Assembly (NCBI GenBank): GCA_020747065.1
Contig: JAGMVK010000002.1
Location: 1,488,001 to 1,552,000, forward strand
Direction: 5' to 3'
Source: Cadophora sp. MPI-SDFR-AT-0126
Lineage: Eukaryota > Ascomycota > Leotiomycetes > Helotiales > Ploettnerulaceae
Length of the DNA stretch: 64,000 bases
Position 1 is the first letter of the stretch; every line of letters starts with the position of its first letter. The position numbers and the translations under genes are program-made. This document shows, piece after piece, positions 47,901 through 60,382 of the stretch. The notes under the pieces are model-generated. The model saw nothing but the letters and a program-made list of their open reading frames with translations. It was not told where the DNA came from and did not search any database.

Positions 47901-49765
47901 TCTCCTCAGCCAGCGCAAGATTCGAATCAACAACCGCGACAACTTCCTACACCACAACAGCTTGCTGCAATGGACCCGGACACACGGAAAAAGTATGAAA
48001 ACGCCATGCGGGCTACGCACATCGCCAATCAAGCCTCAAAAATGACCGCAGAGCAAGCCAGATTGGCTATTATCTCGAAAGAGGAGCAAGCAAAGCTACC
48101 CCACACACTTCCTGATATTCCTATGGATGAAGAAACGAGGAAGAAGACAGCGGCGGCTTTACTCAGCGTGCACTCGGGCATGATCAATGTCTCGAAAGCT
48201 TTACCCAGATGGTTCCAAGTTGATCATGATGAAGCTCAAGCTAGAAGATTTTTTCAAGCAGTATGTATTAACTACCACCCTTTTCGACCCAGTACTAACA
48301 TTCTTAGCGCTTTCGATATGGTAGGCAGTTCCGTGGTGACTTCAATCAACCTAATCCCACTTTGAGGGACACCTTCTCCATCAATATGGCGGAGATCGAG
48401 AATACAAGATCCATGATGGGAGCCATCGTCAAGGTGTTGAGCGAACGATACCCCAATATGAAGAAGCCTGATGGCGGCGCCAAGAACCAACAGGCCCCAG
48501 CACAACAAAGCGAGGCCCAACAGCAACAAGCCGCTCAGCCGCCGACACCATTGAATGCTGCTAATCTACACCAACAACAGCAGCAGCTTAATAACCTGCA
48601 TAAAAGAAACAATAGCCGTAGTTCGAATACACCTGCGGCTCCAACATCATCACAACCCCCTTTTGCATTTGGAGCTACTTCGCCCCATGGAACGCCTGCA
48701 TACGCGGGTAAGACCACTCTCAAGCAAGAGGATCTGCATATCCCCGCTCGGAAGAAGCAAAAACAAAACAGCACTCCCGTACCTGGTCAAGGAACGCCTG
48801 GCTCGAACGCTTCACCTCAAGTTTCTAAGGCAGTCTCACCGGATATGAAGAGACAGCAGTCAGATATCAAACAACGAAGCAAACCATCCTTGTGCTGTTC
48901 GGAGCCAGAGTGTGACAGACACAATATCGGCTTTGAGACCCCTGAGGCACTCAAGGCTCATACACAAGAGGAGCACATACGCCCGCTGGAGAACCCTTTG
49001 AAATATGTTCAGGAAAATCTCGCCGGCACACTTGGATTAGATAGTCAGGGGCAGACGAAGAAACCTGTAGCATCCCAGCCACCCGAAAGTGGGCCAGCTG
49101 CACCTAAAATGGTGGCGACTGGTTCAAGACAGGGCCAAACGCCGACTATCAGAGGCGAAAATACACCCGCCGGAGCCACACCGATGAACCGCCAAGTCTC
49201 CATGAATCGGCAGAGTAGTGCTACAGGAGGCAAGACAACTCAGCCATCTAAGGCTGTTCCTGGCAAGGATGCCATTGGAAAGGGCCAACCAAGCCAGAAA
49301 GATGCCAATAAGCCGAAAGAGAACCAAGTCGAGGCGGTGGCTCCGAACCCCTGGGCTAATGCTACAATTGATCCCCATGACCTCTTCCAGAGTTTCCAGC
49401 CGTTCGAAACTGGCGCAGGCGGTGCAATCTCAGACATGAATGTGTATCGTTCAATTACTCCCAACGATACGCCAGAGTCAAGTAAGGATGGTGTCTCAGA
49501 ACCGAACAGCGATATCTCAGATGGCGTTGGTCTCGATATCAGCCTCGATATTTTCGATGACAAGTGGATGCCATTTGGACCTGGCGATACCGATGGCCTC
49601 TTTGATATAAGTGGATTCAATGTCAATGGTGAAGATGACCTTGCCATGTTTGACGCTGACCCTCCGGCCGTCACTTATCAATCATGGGACGACATGGTAG
49701 ATCCTTCTGTTCTTGACAAACCGTTTTCTTTTGATACTTCGTTATACTCCATGAATGCCGAATGA
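44911..49765 (+). CDS. med15: Mediator complex subunit 15 (Gal11-like, KIX domain)
   Basis: Four exons (44911-45119, 45194-45308, 45357-48260, 48308-49765) give 1561 residues. After a Gln/Pro-rich start, a KIX domain lies at about 45-125 (T-G-W-R-T-Q-I, E-R-M-G-L-I-F-N, I-E-I-G-I-R-F-E-K, E-I-Y-K-Q-E-V-Q-M-K-L). A region of roughly 900 residues rich in Gln, Pro, Met and Asn follows, with poly-Gln runs. The Med15 fungal domain at about 1015-1130 carries P-R-W-F-Q-V-D-H-D-E-A and R-D-T-F-S-I-N-M-A-E. The tail is acidic and includes a C2H2-like C-C-S-E-P-E-C-D-R-H. Med15 sits in the Mediator tail and receives activator signals through KIX. The intron at 45309-45356 (48 nt, with ACTAAC branch) is stop-free, so retention would insert 16 residues into KIX. 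Confidence 0.93.
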
Positions 49766-51204
49766 GAAGCGGTATTCTCACAGCTATTCTTGCCTTCTCA
49801 TTATTTAGTTTTGTGTACTTTTCTCGGCGTTACAAGCTATGGATGGATTTTATATCATTTGGTTGGAAACTAGGCAAGGATGGTGGAGAGATATACCAGT
49901 TGGGAAAAGCATGTGCGGCCGGCGTTGCGGGGTTTTACATTATTGGGATACGGACGGGATAATCGCGTGTTACCAGCACCGCAGGAAGGATTTTGGCTTA
50001 GCGCCGGCGTGGACTTTGATACAGTATTGATGAATTAGGGCTACTTACATATATTGCACTTTGCTTTTGCTTAGCTGATGATTGAGTGGAGCTGTACGAT
50101 TTGATAATGAAAATTTACCTGCGCAACAAACATCATTCTTGATAAGTACTATGTGTATATCCGAGGAAACTTGTTTGTGGCTCGTTCAAGATCGGACGAA
50201 CTTATGTAAGAGTCGCCAACCTGAGAAGTGACCTGTCACAGTGTCAACTGTCGCCATCCTGGACAATACTATGGCCTGAAAATGACAAGGTAGATACACG
50301 GCAAGGATGGGGCTGCGCACTAACGACGTCACCTTCATGTGCATTCTGACCGGACCAAAGTAAGCCGGCAGATCCGGGGGAGGAGGGGGAGGCGGAGCAA
50401 GCCGTTGTCAGGTTTGCTCTGACACTGACTGGACTTGGAGTCCTCTGAAGATGAGAAATCAGACGAACCTCTCAAAAAAATCTCAATATATCACGTGGAC
50501 TTGGGAAATATCTTGAATCAATGCGTAATGCCTTTTGATTGTGGCATTAAGGTGTTACGCGGGCCCTTGTATAATAGCTACTGTTCAGGGGAGGGGCAAA
50601 GCTTACTTTCGCTGTGTTTATTTCGCTAATTTAAGCGAGATGGAAAGGGGTCGCGTCGCGTCGCTTCAGAGGAGAGAAGGGGAGGTGCGCGATGAGCGAT
50701 GAGCAGTAAGGTAATGAATGGTCAGTATCCTAATATCCTTTCAAGTTCTTATTAAGCCTTCACGTATATTTAGGTTGTGCAGATTTTGGTATGAGGGCAT
50801 ACTCAAGGGCGGAGAGCATATTTCCATACCGCGCGACTCACAAGTCAACGAAGGATCAGTGCAGTTTTGATATACCTAATCATTACGGTAAGTCTGTTCT
50901 AGCAGTACTCAATGCCAGGGCGAACGCGTCGTGGCTGCGTTATCACTCCTCTATTCTAGAGAGCTTAAGCAGGAAAGCCCGGACTTCGGCCTTGTCCTCG
51001 AATATCACCTGATCCCATGCAATCCATCCATTTTCTTGTCTCGTCTTGAAAGCCACGAATATAATATGTACACTGCCATTCTCCCGTCGACTCATCAAAT
51101 GCGCCATCCATGCAATGCAGACAATCGTCACACAATCCCAAGAAACAAGCAGGCGCATCAACGCTGTTCTGATGCCGGGCTCCCATCCATCACCAGTTTC
51201 AGTT
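49766..51204. other. Convergent intergenic region
   Basis: About 1.4 kb between the 3' ends of med15 and the Whi5/Nrm1-like gene. No gene recognised. Confidence 0.6.
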
Positions 51205-52354
51205 TTATTGGCGCATTAAGCTCAATAGCCCATCTGCAGCTCGTCCTTTAACTACACTACTTGTCAATTCGCTTCCTCTGTCTTCCCAGCTAGGACTGCC
51301 ACCCAAAGATGGAGGGTTCAGCACGCCCTGTCGTTGTGCAGATAAGAGAGGAGTCGCGAACCCTTCACGCGTCGTGTTATTTGCCACTTTTGTTGGAGAT
51401 GCTAGCCTGTCAATGCTCCTTGGTGCTGAGTGATAGGAAGGCGGCGAGGAGGGCATTGTGACTAGTTGTGGTCGCTTCATCTCGGCAGATGGTCTTTGCA
51501 GATTGATGTCTGGGACCTGTGAAGCAGTCGAGGGACGAGAAACGTGATGGTGGATCTGCGAAGACAGAGTTGTGTTTCGTGGTAGGGGAGGTATTCTGGA
51601 TGATGCAGTTGACGATCGGATTTCTAGGCGGGATATAGGAATGTCGATCTGATTGGTTCTAACTTTGTAGCTTGCGAGGCTGAGTCGGAGCTTGATCTCT
51701 CTTGCTTTCTAGGAAAGGTCAGCATATGTGCCGAACTTGTGACAGAAATGGTTCCATACCTGGCGGAGCTCCTCACGCGTTAGTGGAGAACGGCGAGGAG
51801 GCAGAGGACTGTCGTCTGGAATAGTGATTGTGGTATTTTGAGAATCGTTCATTCCTGAATTATCTTGAGACGTAACGGAGGACGCTGGCGAAGAGGGTGA
51901 CGTTGCAGGGTCATAAGGATGTCCCAGAGTTGCCTGCTCTGAATCAGCATATGTTCCGACACGAAGAATTCGATTGACGCACTCCTTGACTCGAGGCTTG
52001 AGGCTGTTGATAAACATCATGAACTTCACTGCTAAGAAGTTGCTTTTGCATATCTGATCCAGCATCCTCTTCCGTGCCAGCAGTCTCCTTATATCTCTTT
52101 GCCGCGCCATCTTGTGCAGTGTTGTCTTCAGAAGGGGACTTCCTTTTTGCGCCCAAAACAGCAGTCTCCTCATCAATCGAGGCACACTTTGTTGCTTCCG
52201 ATAATGATGGCTGTGGTAATATTTTTGCCATCTGGACTGGCTTTGTAGGACTACTGGTCTTGCTTGTCCTGGGGCCTTGCGCGCCCGGTCGACTGAGGGG
52301 CGTGTTCGCATCGAGGGCGCTGAGCACGCGGCGCAGTGGCGTGATGGATGTCAT
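51205..52354 (-). CDS. Whi5/Nrm1-like G1/S transcriptional co-repressor
   Basis: Three exons (52030-52354, 51760-51938, 51205-51708) give 335 residues. The protein is mostly disordered and rich in Ser, Thr and Pro, with many S/T-P sites fitting CDK control. Its one conserved segment, at about 160-195, reads L-T-R-E-E-L-R-Q-K-A-R-E-I-K-L-R-L, then A-S-Y-K-V-R-T-N-Q and a following I-S-R-L. This is the GTB motif of the Whi5/Nrm1 family, by which these proteins bind SBF or MBF and repress G1/S genes in the nucleus. The motif crosses the second splice junction (donor GTATGG, acceptor CCTAG), which supports the model. Whether it is the Whi5 or the Nrm1 orthologue cannot be decided from sequence. 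An ACGCGT box lies 116 bp upstream of the start. Confidence 0.8.
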
Positions 52355-53240
52355 TGTGAAGGAGGAGGAGGTTGAGGGCGTCTTGAGAGTGACGTTTATT
52401 TATATCGAGAAAGAGCTTTGGAGGATTGGTTGGGGAAGTCGCGAATTGATTGATAGGTAGGTAACTATACGCGTGAGCCAAGTGAATTTTTCATGAGTAA
52501 TAAGTCTAACTTTGGAATACAGAGGGGAACGGAAAGTCTTCTCAGGTTCGACACTTGAAAAGACGAGCTTTTGGACGTTGACTCGACGTGTTGTTGTTTG
52601 TCGAATGGTGGTGTATTTATTGTTCTGATGTTCGACGCGACTTTAAAGAGGGTCGGGGTCCTTACGCTACTCTACTCTACCGGGCCCTTGTTATCGAATT
52701 TACGGAGGGTAGTGACGCGGGTCAGAGACCCCTGCGAGCGGGATCCAGGGACCTCGGGAAGGGATCGACCGGCCTGTACAGTAGGGAGGACGAGCCAGAC
52801 AGAGAGTTTCCAGGGACCAGAGATAGATAGGTTTAAAGTCAGCTCAGCGGTTGGTTTGCCGTCGACAAGTCTGAAATAAAGTCAAGATCTGATTCTTTCA
52901 ATTCTCAAGATTTGCCTTTGCTGTACGCATCTTATGATAAATCTTTGTTCACCTAAGAGCTTCAAGACCTGCCTCAGATCGTGGAAAATCAGCCCTCAGA
53001 ACTGAAGGCCGAAATCTTGACGCGGCGATATGAAGAACTTCGCAAAACATACTATTTTTGATACACCTAGACTACTGCTTTTTGTATCAGGGTAACTCTA
53101 CTTTTCATGTGGCTCTGAGTCTATGCAGCTCTTGCTCATTCAGAGGCTCTGGTTTTTCGGGTATGATACTTCGACCATAAAAATACATGCAAACAAACAT
53201 CAACTCTAACCCCATCTCGTCGCATTAGATCCCAAGCAAA
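52355..53240. other. Intergenic region upstream of the Whi5/Nrm1-like gene
   Basis: About 890 bp holding the promoter of the minus-strand repressor gene and the 3' flank of TFIIIA. No gene seen. Confidence 0.6.
52470..52475. promoter_or_regulatory. MCB element (ACGCGT) upstream of the Whi5/Nrm1-like gene
   Basis: A perfect palindromic MBF-binding box 116 bp before the ATG. Half-matching boxes (ACGCGA at 52635, ACGCGG at 52715) lie further upstream. In yeasts Nrm1 is itself an MBF target. Confidence 0.6.
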
Positions 53241-55003
53241 TCATATCTCTCGACCGATCAACCGTCTCATCTCTTCTTCTTCCCGAGTCCACTCGTCCTG
53301 ATTATTTCCAAAGTCACCAAGTCCAACATCCGCACCCACCCAGAACGGTCCCCCCTCCAGTGCTTGCCTCTGAAGCTCCCAGCTTAAGTCGGTTTGGTCA
53401 TCTTGAAATCCAGGAAGTGGCTGGCCAAGGGCATCACCGAAAGTCGGCGTTACACCGCCCAAATCCATCGCCATATAAGACAGATCAAAGTCGACATTTG
53501 GACATGGAAACTGATTAGTCGGTGCAGCCAAACCAGGATCCATATCGGCAGGTAGGAAAGGGTGGGCGGTACGCATGTGAACATCGAGGTCGTAGTTTCG
53601 CATGAACATGTCCTGACATGTAGGTATCAGGCAAGAAATGGTTCTCCTGGGATCGATGCCAGACAGCTCGTCGACAAGTGAAGGTTTGACTCTATTCCCG
53701 CGCTTGGAAGTTCTCACACTCGGGATGTAATTGTCGTCTCCGTTACCATCAGCTGGGTCCACACAATCGTCCTCGGTATCCTCATAGTCAACTGCTTCTT
53801 CTTCGGACTTGACCTTTTTACGATTTGCGTTGACAACACTTTTAAGACCAAGGTGGGCTGTACGAATATGATCCATAAGACTAGCCTTTGAGACAAAGTC
53901 ATCCCCGCATCCATCTTCAGAGGCAAAATTCGCTAATTCCGGGTAGGTGCTAAAGTCGAAAGTACCACATATAAAACGCTCTCCCATGTGAGCCGTTCGT
54001 ATGTGGGTATTCAAGTTATTTTGCTTGGTAAACCGCTTATTGCATCCAGCGTAAGTGCAAGGTACATTCTTTCGCTGCTCGACGGTAATGCCAGAATGAT
54101 GGATCTCGATATGCTTCATCAGTTCTCGCTGGCTTGAGCATTTAACATCGCAGAACGCGCAGTTTGCATGTTCCTTTCGAATGTGAGCCTGGAGTTCTCG
54201 GTCGGTCTTGAATCCTGGCGCATGGCAAAGGAAACATGTGATTCTTGTAGCTGAATGTACGCGATCAACATGTTGGCGGAGACCAGTAGCACCGTCAAAT
54301 CCAGCGTTACAGGGAACAGACGTGACCGGATCTACGTAAGTGCATGGATATGGTGCAAGGAGGAGATGGACAGATCGAATATGACGTTGGAGGGTTTGGT
54401 GCTTCCGGAACGGTTCATTGCAGGGCGGATAAGCCGCACAGCGGTATACATGCTGGCCCGTATGTGTATTCTTATGCCGGTTAAGACGGGTTGATGTCAG
54501 GAAACTCTTGTTGCATCCTTCCCAGTCGCAAGGAAATGAACGTTCTTTCGTGTGTGATCCTTTGATGTGCTGTTGAAGATGCTTGTCTTCGAAGTATGTC
54601 TTGTCGCAGCCTTCGTATGTACATGCGTATGGTCGCTCATTCGTGTGCGTTCTCAAGTGACTTATCAATCTTGCTGGCCGGTTGAAGGTCTTAGTGCAGC
54701 CTTCGTAGGTGCATTTGATCGTCTTCAGTTCAGAGGGAAACTTCTTCCGGCCTGGAGAGAATGGGGTGACTGGAGTATCCGCAGTATGTTCTTCCTCTGA
54801 AAACTCATCACCTTTTGCTCGGTATTCATCGTCGTCGTCCTCGGATTCTTGGTTCGCCTCGACTGCACAGCTATTAGATTCTTGCGTGGGAATTACAAGG
54901 AATGGTACTGACCAGGTGGAGACGGCGGTCTCTCAATTCTTTGTCTCTTCTCAGAGTCTTCTAGCGAGGCCGAGGCTTTCCTCTTCCCTACCCTCGAAGC
55001 CAT
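53241..55003 (-). CDS. Transcription factor IIIA, C2H2 zinc-finger protein
   Basis: Two exons (54913-55003, 53241-54862) with a 50-nt intron give 570 residues. After a basic and then acidic N-terminus of about 75 residues come nine consecutive C2H2 fingers (about 77-375). They start with C-T-Y-E-G-C-T-K-T-F-N-R-P-A-R-L and C-T-Y-E-G-C-D-K-T-Y. Finger 5 has a long Cys-Cys loop, and finger 6 is short (C-F-L-C). After an acidic K-K-V-K-S-E-E-E linker there is a tenth finger-like unit (C-L-I-P-T-C to H-M-R-T-A-H). The C-terminus is acidic. Nine fingers with this spacing are the mark of TFIIIA, which binds the 5S rRNA gene's internal promoter and recruits TFIIIC and Pol III. The gene is head-to-head with RPB6. 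Confidence 0.9.
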
Positions 55004-55286
55004 CGGGAGGCTTTGTCGTCAGCTTTCAAACATTCGAGAAGGGCTGGGTCGGATATTTTGGGTTGGGAGACCTTGAAATATTTCACTGGTGTGGCTGAAC
55101 ATGAAATCTTGGCGTGCGCGCCAAACCTTAAATTATTCTGAGGCTAGGCTCGTCCCTGATTGCAGATTCGAGCCTTGAATAATTTCTTTGCGACAGTTGA
55201 ACACAACAACAAGTCCTACAAACCGCTTTAAACGCTATACCCCCGTGCCGCCTTCATCTCTAGGACTTAGCGACTATTCTGAAATC
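55004..55286. promoter_or_regulatory. Bidirectional promoter of TFIIIA and RPB6
   Basis: Only 283 bp separate the two start codons, so both core promoters and leaders must fit here. The stretch is moderately AT-rich; no TATA box is obvious. Confidence 0.75.
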
Positions 55287-55968
55287 ATGTCTGACGACGA
55301 GGGTATGGGAGATGGTGGGTAAGTTGCAGCTGCGCAGAGGCGCGAGCTCTAGTCAAAGAACATGTTTGTTGATCAGATCCAGCTTCTCGCCGGCCTACGA
55401 CGACAATGAGGGTGCCGACTATGATATCATGGAGCCAGAGGATCCATTTGAAGAGCACAATGTGGTGGATGATGTGAATGCTAGTCAGAACCCAGATCAG
55501 CTTCTGGCTACTGGGGACAATGGAATGGGAATCATCGCATCGGGCGATCCATCAGCAAAAGCCAACCGATCACACAAAGATAAGACGCCAAAGGATAAGA
55601 AGATACCAAACGATCAGCGGACGACCACACCATACATGACAAAGTACGAGAGAGCCAGAATTTTGGGGACTCGGGCATTGCAGATCAGGTTAGTGTTCAC
55701 GTTCTTGAACAAGAAACAACGAGACTTGACGGCAGCTTGCTGACAAGGCTGCATCAACAGTATGAATGCGCCAGTTCTGGTTGATTTGGAGGGAGAGACG
55801 GATCCATTACAAATCGCAATCAAGGAGTTGAGAGAGAAGAAGATTCCTTTGATTGTACGGCGATATATGCCTGATGGCATGTGAGTAACATTGGAAGTTT
55901 GATACATACTCAAATACTGACGGTGCACTAGGTATGAAGACTGGACTTGTGAAGAGCTCCTTCAGTAG
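55287..55968 (+). CDS. rpb6: RNA polymerase subunit RPB6 (ABC23), shared by Pol I, II and III
   Basis: Four exons (55287-55318, 55377-55688, 55761-55880, 55932-55968) give 166 residues. The N-terminal half is acidic ([15 protein letters not shown]). The C-terminal half is the near-invariant RPB6 core: [21 protein letters not shown], then P-L-Q-I-A-I-K-E-L and the final D-W-T-C-E-E-L. RPB6 stabilises the clamp and assembly of all three nuclear RNA polymerases. The exons are very short at both ends (32 and 37 nt), and all three introns restore the frame exactly. The divergent neighbour TFIIIA serves Pol III. Confidence 0.96.
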
Positions 55969-56452
55969 TTGGCTTGTGGGTCGTTCATAGGTTGGTAGGT
56001 GGTCAACACAGAGACTGTGCGATATGGTGCTTCGTTCAGCATTGCATTGGTGCCGGATTGGGCGTAAAAAATGGCGTTTGGGAGGTTGATATTTGGATGG
56101 AGGGAAGTGACTATAAGAATAGCAGAGAAGTCTTCACGGAATGGTCCTTTCTATTGAGCCTCTTCTTTACTCTCCGCCACATTTGCGAGCACAAGTGCGT
56201 GTCTACCACATCTATCCAGTCGAAAGTAAACAATGGCCAAAGGAAAAGATTCCGAAGTCTCTAAATAATGCCGGGAGATCTCCGAAGGATTTCAGTGCGA
56301 ACAAGGATGCAAAGTCCACGGCTGCCAATCAAGCGGGGCATTGAGGGGTCGAGGTGCTTAAAACGTCATGAGGAAAGAGCTCCAGAACATCAAAGATATC
56401 CTTTCCCCAGGTCCATTCTCTTTGAATTTTCCAAAGCTGAATAACTTGCAAA
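55969..56452. other. Intergenic region between RPB6 and S-formylglutathione hydrolase
   Basis: 484 bp, 3' flank of RPB6 and promoter of the next gene. Nothing else recognised. Confidence 0.6.
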
Positions 56453-57463
56453 ATGTCTTTTAAAACCACAGCGACCATAGCTTCCTTCGGTGGCAAGCTC
56501 TTGAAACTCACGCACGATGCATCAACCACTGGCTGCGAAATGGCACTGAACCTGTATCTCCCACCTAATTCAGAGAAGGGCAAAATTCCAGTTCTGTTCT
56601 ACCTCGCTGGTCTGACCTGCACTGGCGACAATGGTGCCGAGAAGGGGTTCTTCCAATACGGAGCCAGTCAAAAGGGAATAGCTGTTGTGTACCCAGATAC
56701 ATCTCCAAGTACGATGCTTTCTCCACTCCCTTCCACTCCACTCCCCAATCTCACCTTTTTAAGAATGAGCAAAAGTTCTAATCAGTGATCTCATAGGAGG
56801 ACTCAAAATTCAAGGCGAAGACGATGCCTATGACTTTGGCACCGGCGCCGGATTCTACATCGACGCAACAGCCGAGCCTTGGTCCAAGAACTACAAGATG
56901 GAATCCTACGTCACATCCGAGCTCCCCAAAGCGCTCTTCTCCTCCTTTCCTGAGCTCGACTCCTCGCGCGTCTCAATCTTCGGCCACAGTATGGGCGGAC
57001 ATGGGGCTCTCACTCTCTTTTTGAAGAACCCGGGCATGTACAAGAGCGTCAGCGCGTTCGCGCCCATCTCGAATCCGAGCAAGTGTCCTTGGGGCGAGAA
57101 GGCCTTCAAGGGGTATCTTGGGGAGGATAGGGAGCAATGGAAGAAGCACGATGCGACGGAACTGTTGAAAGGGTGGAAGGGAGACTTTGAGGCGTTGGTG
57201 GATGTTGGGACAGGCGATAACTTTTACAAGCAGAAGCAATTGCTGCCAGAGAACTTGGTGGAGGCGGCAGAAAAGAGTGGAAAGAAGGGTTTGAAGGTCA
57301 GGTATCAAGAGGTGAGTACAGTCTCATTTGCTTGACCACGCCCCGTTAAAACGCTAGGCAACAAGTTCCTGACTCTGATTAGGGATATGATCACTCATAC
57401 TTCTTCATCTCGACTTTCGCGACCGACCATGTCAATTATGCGGCGAAATACCTGCTTGCATAG
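56453..57463 (+). CDS. S-formylglutathione hydrolase (esterase D family)
   Basis: Three exons (56453-56708, 56797-57311, 57383-57463) give 283 residues, the family's usual length. The alpha/beta hydrolase shows L-A-G-L-T-C-T as oxyanion strand, [11 protein letters not shown], the nucleophile elbow G-H-S-M-G-G with Ser150, the acid Asp226 in T-G-D-N-F, and His261 in G-Y-D-H-S-Y. The enzyme hydrolyses S-formylglutathione to formate and glutathione, the second step of glutathione-dependent formaldehyde detoxification in the cytosol. The partner formaldehyde dehydrogenase is not in the window; the alcohol dehydrogenase remnant at the left end is too short to assign. It converges with AFI1. Confidence 0.95.
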
Positions 57464-57723
57464 TAGGCCATTCCATTCCACTATGCCCTCCCTTGTAGCT
57501 AGGCTCATATTCATAGAAGCGACTCGGCCTCGAGGCAAAAGCTATAGACACGCAATGGAACATATACGTCCATCCTGACCCCGCTGCCTCATATCTCCTG
57601 ATCTTGAAGTGCTATCTCTCTGTCTGCACACGCTCGTGGGTATCTCTGTAAAAGTATTGTTGCTCAGCAACATCAAGAGGAGTCATAGCCTCATAATTCG
57701 TCTCTGCTGCAATGCTCAAAAGC

Positions 57724-60382
57724 TCAGCTTATTCGTTTCTCGCTCATCAATGACTGTCCATTGGAGAGAGGCCCATCTCCGTTATCACCCATCTTGCTTC
57801 TCATTTCAGCTTCTGCCTCTCTTCGTATACGATAATATGCCAGCTTCTCAAAGCGACTCAAGGCTTTCCACCAGTGTCTCCCAGCTTCATGCTCGCTTAT
57901 TCTCTCCAACAAGTCAACAACCCTCAATCTCACATCTTTGTCTTTGTGGAACAGTCCCAACGCAACATAGAAGAGCCCCGCATGAGATTCGGGAGCAACT
58001 GTGAGAAGTTGGCAAATCTCGTCGTATGAATGCGTATATTTAGACAGCGCCAGATATATCTCACGACTGGTGCTGGGCGTTAATTTCGTCATGCGCAATC
58101 GATCGTGCAGATGATGAAGGTCAAGCGCTTTCAGGGGCCTGAAGTTGTACAATTGGGCAATGTCCTTGGGAAGTTAATTTTGTCTGATCATTATAGAGAG
58201 GAAGACAATTACCTGCTTGAAGCTGAAGTAGCTTCGAGTATTTCTCCAGCCTTCAATTCGATGAACGCCACCAGCTAACTCGCGCAACTTCGAAGGCTCG
58301 TCAGGCCAGACATATCCATGGCCAGAGACATTCTCATTGCCGGGCTCCGCCTCTTCCACCCCAATGTACAAGGCACTTGCCCCATAGACAGTCTCTTCGA
58401 ACGCAGCCGAGACACGGGTGAATTTCTCAACCCAATCTCGCCACTTTGCACGAATGACACCTTCACCATGCCTAGCAGCAATACTTCGAAGAACGTCTCC
58501 CATGAAAGCTGCGTCGCCTGTGGGATCAGTCGCTGAATTTGTGGATGAAGATACGTTGACAAGATTCGCGTAGCCAGGATTCTGAGATTGGAATTGGGCG
58601 AGACCTTCAGTCAGCGGAGCACCTTCTATTCGGTTGCTTATTTTCATCCGACCTGTTGGCAAATCGCAGAGAAGATCCCACCACTCCGGGTGGTTCTCAA
58701 AAGTGGGATTTGTAACGCCAGCGACGAAACCAGGAACCTTCAAAAGATCATCGATCTTACTCAAGTCGGTGTATGGAAATGCATGGCGTGTGAACCCGCG
58801 AAGAATGCCCCCTGAAGCTAATGCACAAGCTGCAAGAACAGCCTCAGCTACTTCACCCGATGGGCGGTTGTGACCGAGGAAGATAACCCTTTTTTGTGTC
58901 AACATAGCGTTGGCCAAGACGATAATTGGGTGAGTGTACGCGCCGTTCGTAGTCAAATGCGGATGTAATGCAAACGGCTGTGGTGACTTCGCATGAGTTT
59001 CTCCAAAAGTCTGGATGAGCTTGATGAGAGAAAAGTCTCCAACAGTCTCCGGTGACACCGCTACCGGGACTTTGATAGGGATCGGAATTCCATTATACAT
59101 TACTTTCGTCTCAAATTCGTGGGTGTCACGCGGCACCGAATACATCGAATGGGCGACCACATGTGCCTTCGTCCCATTTCGAGTGAGATCCATGCGCCGC
59201 TCAGGACTTTCGGACATGGCAGCTGCGCCCTCTGGAACTTCTCCTCTATCCTCTGCCATTCGTATCTGGATCATTTGCTCGAACTTTTCAACAAATAAGT
59301 CCTTGTTATCACTTGCTTGTAATAGATGTCGTTCCAAGAGACTGAGTTTCGGCATCAGTGACAGGTCCATAGTGTTCACTGCTTCGTACAGCAACGCCAG
59401 CGTCGCGGGGTGTGGTGATTTGAAGTACTCTTCCAGGGCTAGCAATAACAATGGCTATTTTTGTGTTAGATATAGTAAAGTCGAGGGGTCCACCAGCACC
59501 TACCTTATAAATATGTAAGAAAGGATGTCGCGTGCATATAGCCATAGCCTTGACAACTGCCCCTCTTTTGGCAGTCTTATCTTGCTTCGTGTTGACCAAA
59601 TTTAAGACATAAATCAATGGCGGACCTTCTCCACCTTCTGGCTCACTGTCATCTGAGTCCTCACTGTCGAGATCCTCCTCGTCATCCTCCTCCGCAGATT
59701 CGTCGTCCTCGGGACCGAGTAACCCAGCTGCTCTATCTTTCCTCCTCTGCCGTCTCCTTTTCCTTTCTTCCTTCATCTCTGCCTCTTCCTCCTCTTGGCT
59801 TGTATCCTTGTGCAGAAAAAATATTGTCCAGTCCTGATTTCGAACATGCGCCTGGTCTGGCAACATCAACTCTGCCAACATGTGCTCATCACCAGTGATC
59901 GCAACAGGATATTGGTGTTCCATTATGGGACCTTTGTCGATATCGAACGAAGCCACCAGAATATATTCAACATGATTCTCTGCTTCCCCACGTGGGTACT
60001 GTGACTTGAGCTTCCTCCTTGGGTGGGCATCTGGATTATACCGCTTCGGCGCAGACAGTGAAGAGTGCTGAGAGGAGACTCCGCTTGATGGAGTTTTTGA
60101 ATTCGAACTGGGATTTGAAGTACGGTCGGTATCAATCATTGGCGGATTGGGAGACCTCGAGGGTCTGGAGTGTCTCGACATAGCGCTAGGAGATCTGGAG
60201 GACGGAAAGGAGGACAGCGATGTCCTTCGAGCTCCGGCAGCACCTATGCTACCATTGGAATCCCTGGTGTCTGTCGTTCCTGTCGTGCCTGTCGTGCCTC
60301 TGGTGGTAGGACGCTGCATGGCGGGCCGTGAGATCTGGAGCTCTCTGATTTTGTATATTGGGGTTGTATATGAGGATGCCAT
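57724..60382 (-). CDS. afi1: AFI1/MesA-type DENN-fold protein (Arf3-interacting, polarity axis stabilisation)
   Basis: Three exons (59504-60382, 58213-59454, 57724-58164) give 853 residues. A Ser/Pro-rich N-terminus of about 110 residues precedes the Afi1 docking domain: [18 protein letters not shown], then [11 protein letters not shown] highly charged Glu/Asp insertion follows. The second half is the SPA/DENN-like region with [18 protein letters not shown] and [12 protein letters not shown] helical C-terminus contains [11 protein letters not shown]. Yeast Afi1 links Arf3 to polarity. The Aspergillus homologue MesA stabilises the hyphal polarity axis and localises formin. Both introns (49 and 48 nt) are phase 0. 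It is divergent to the myosin light chain gene, another polarity or cytokinesis component. Confidence 0.88.

Noticed and set aside
53714..53926. Short frame inside the TFIIIA gene
   Set aside because: Same strand, other phase, fully inside a conserved coding exon.
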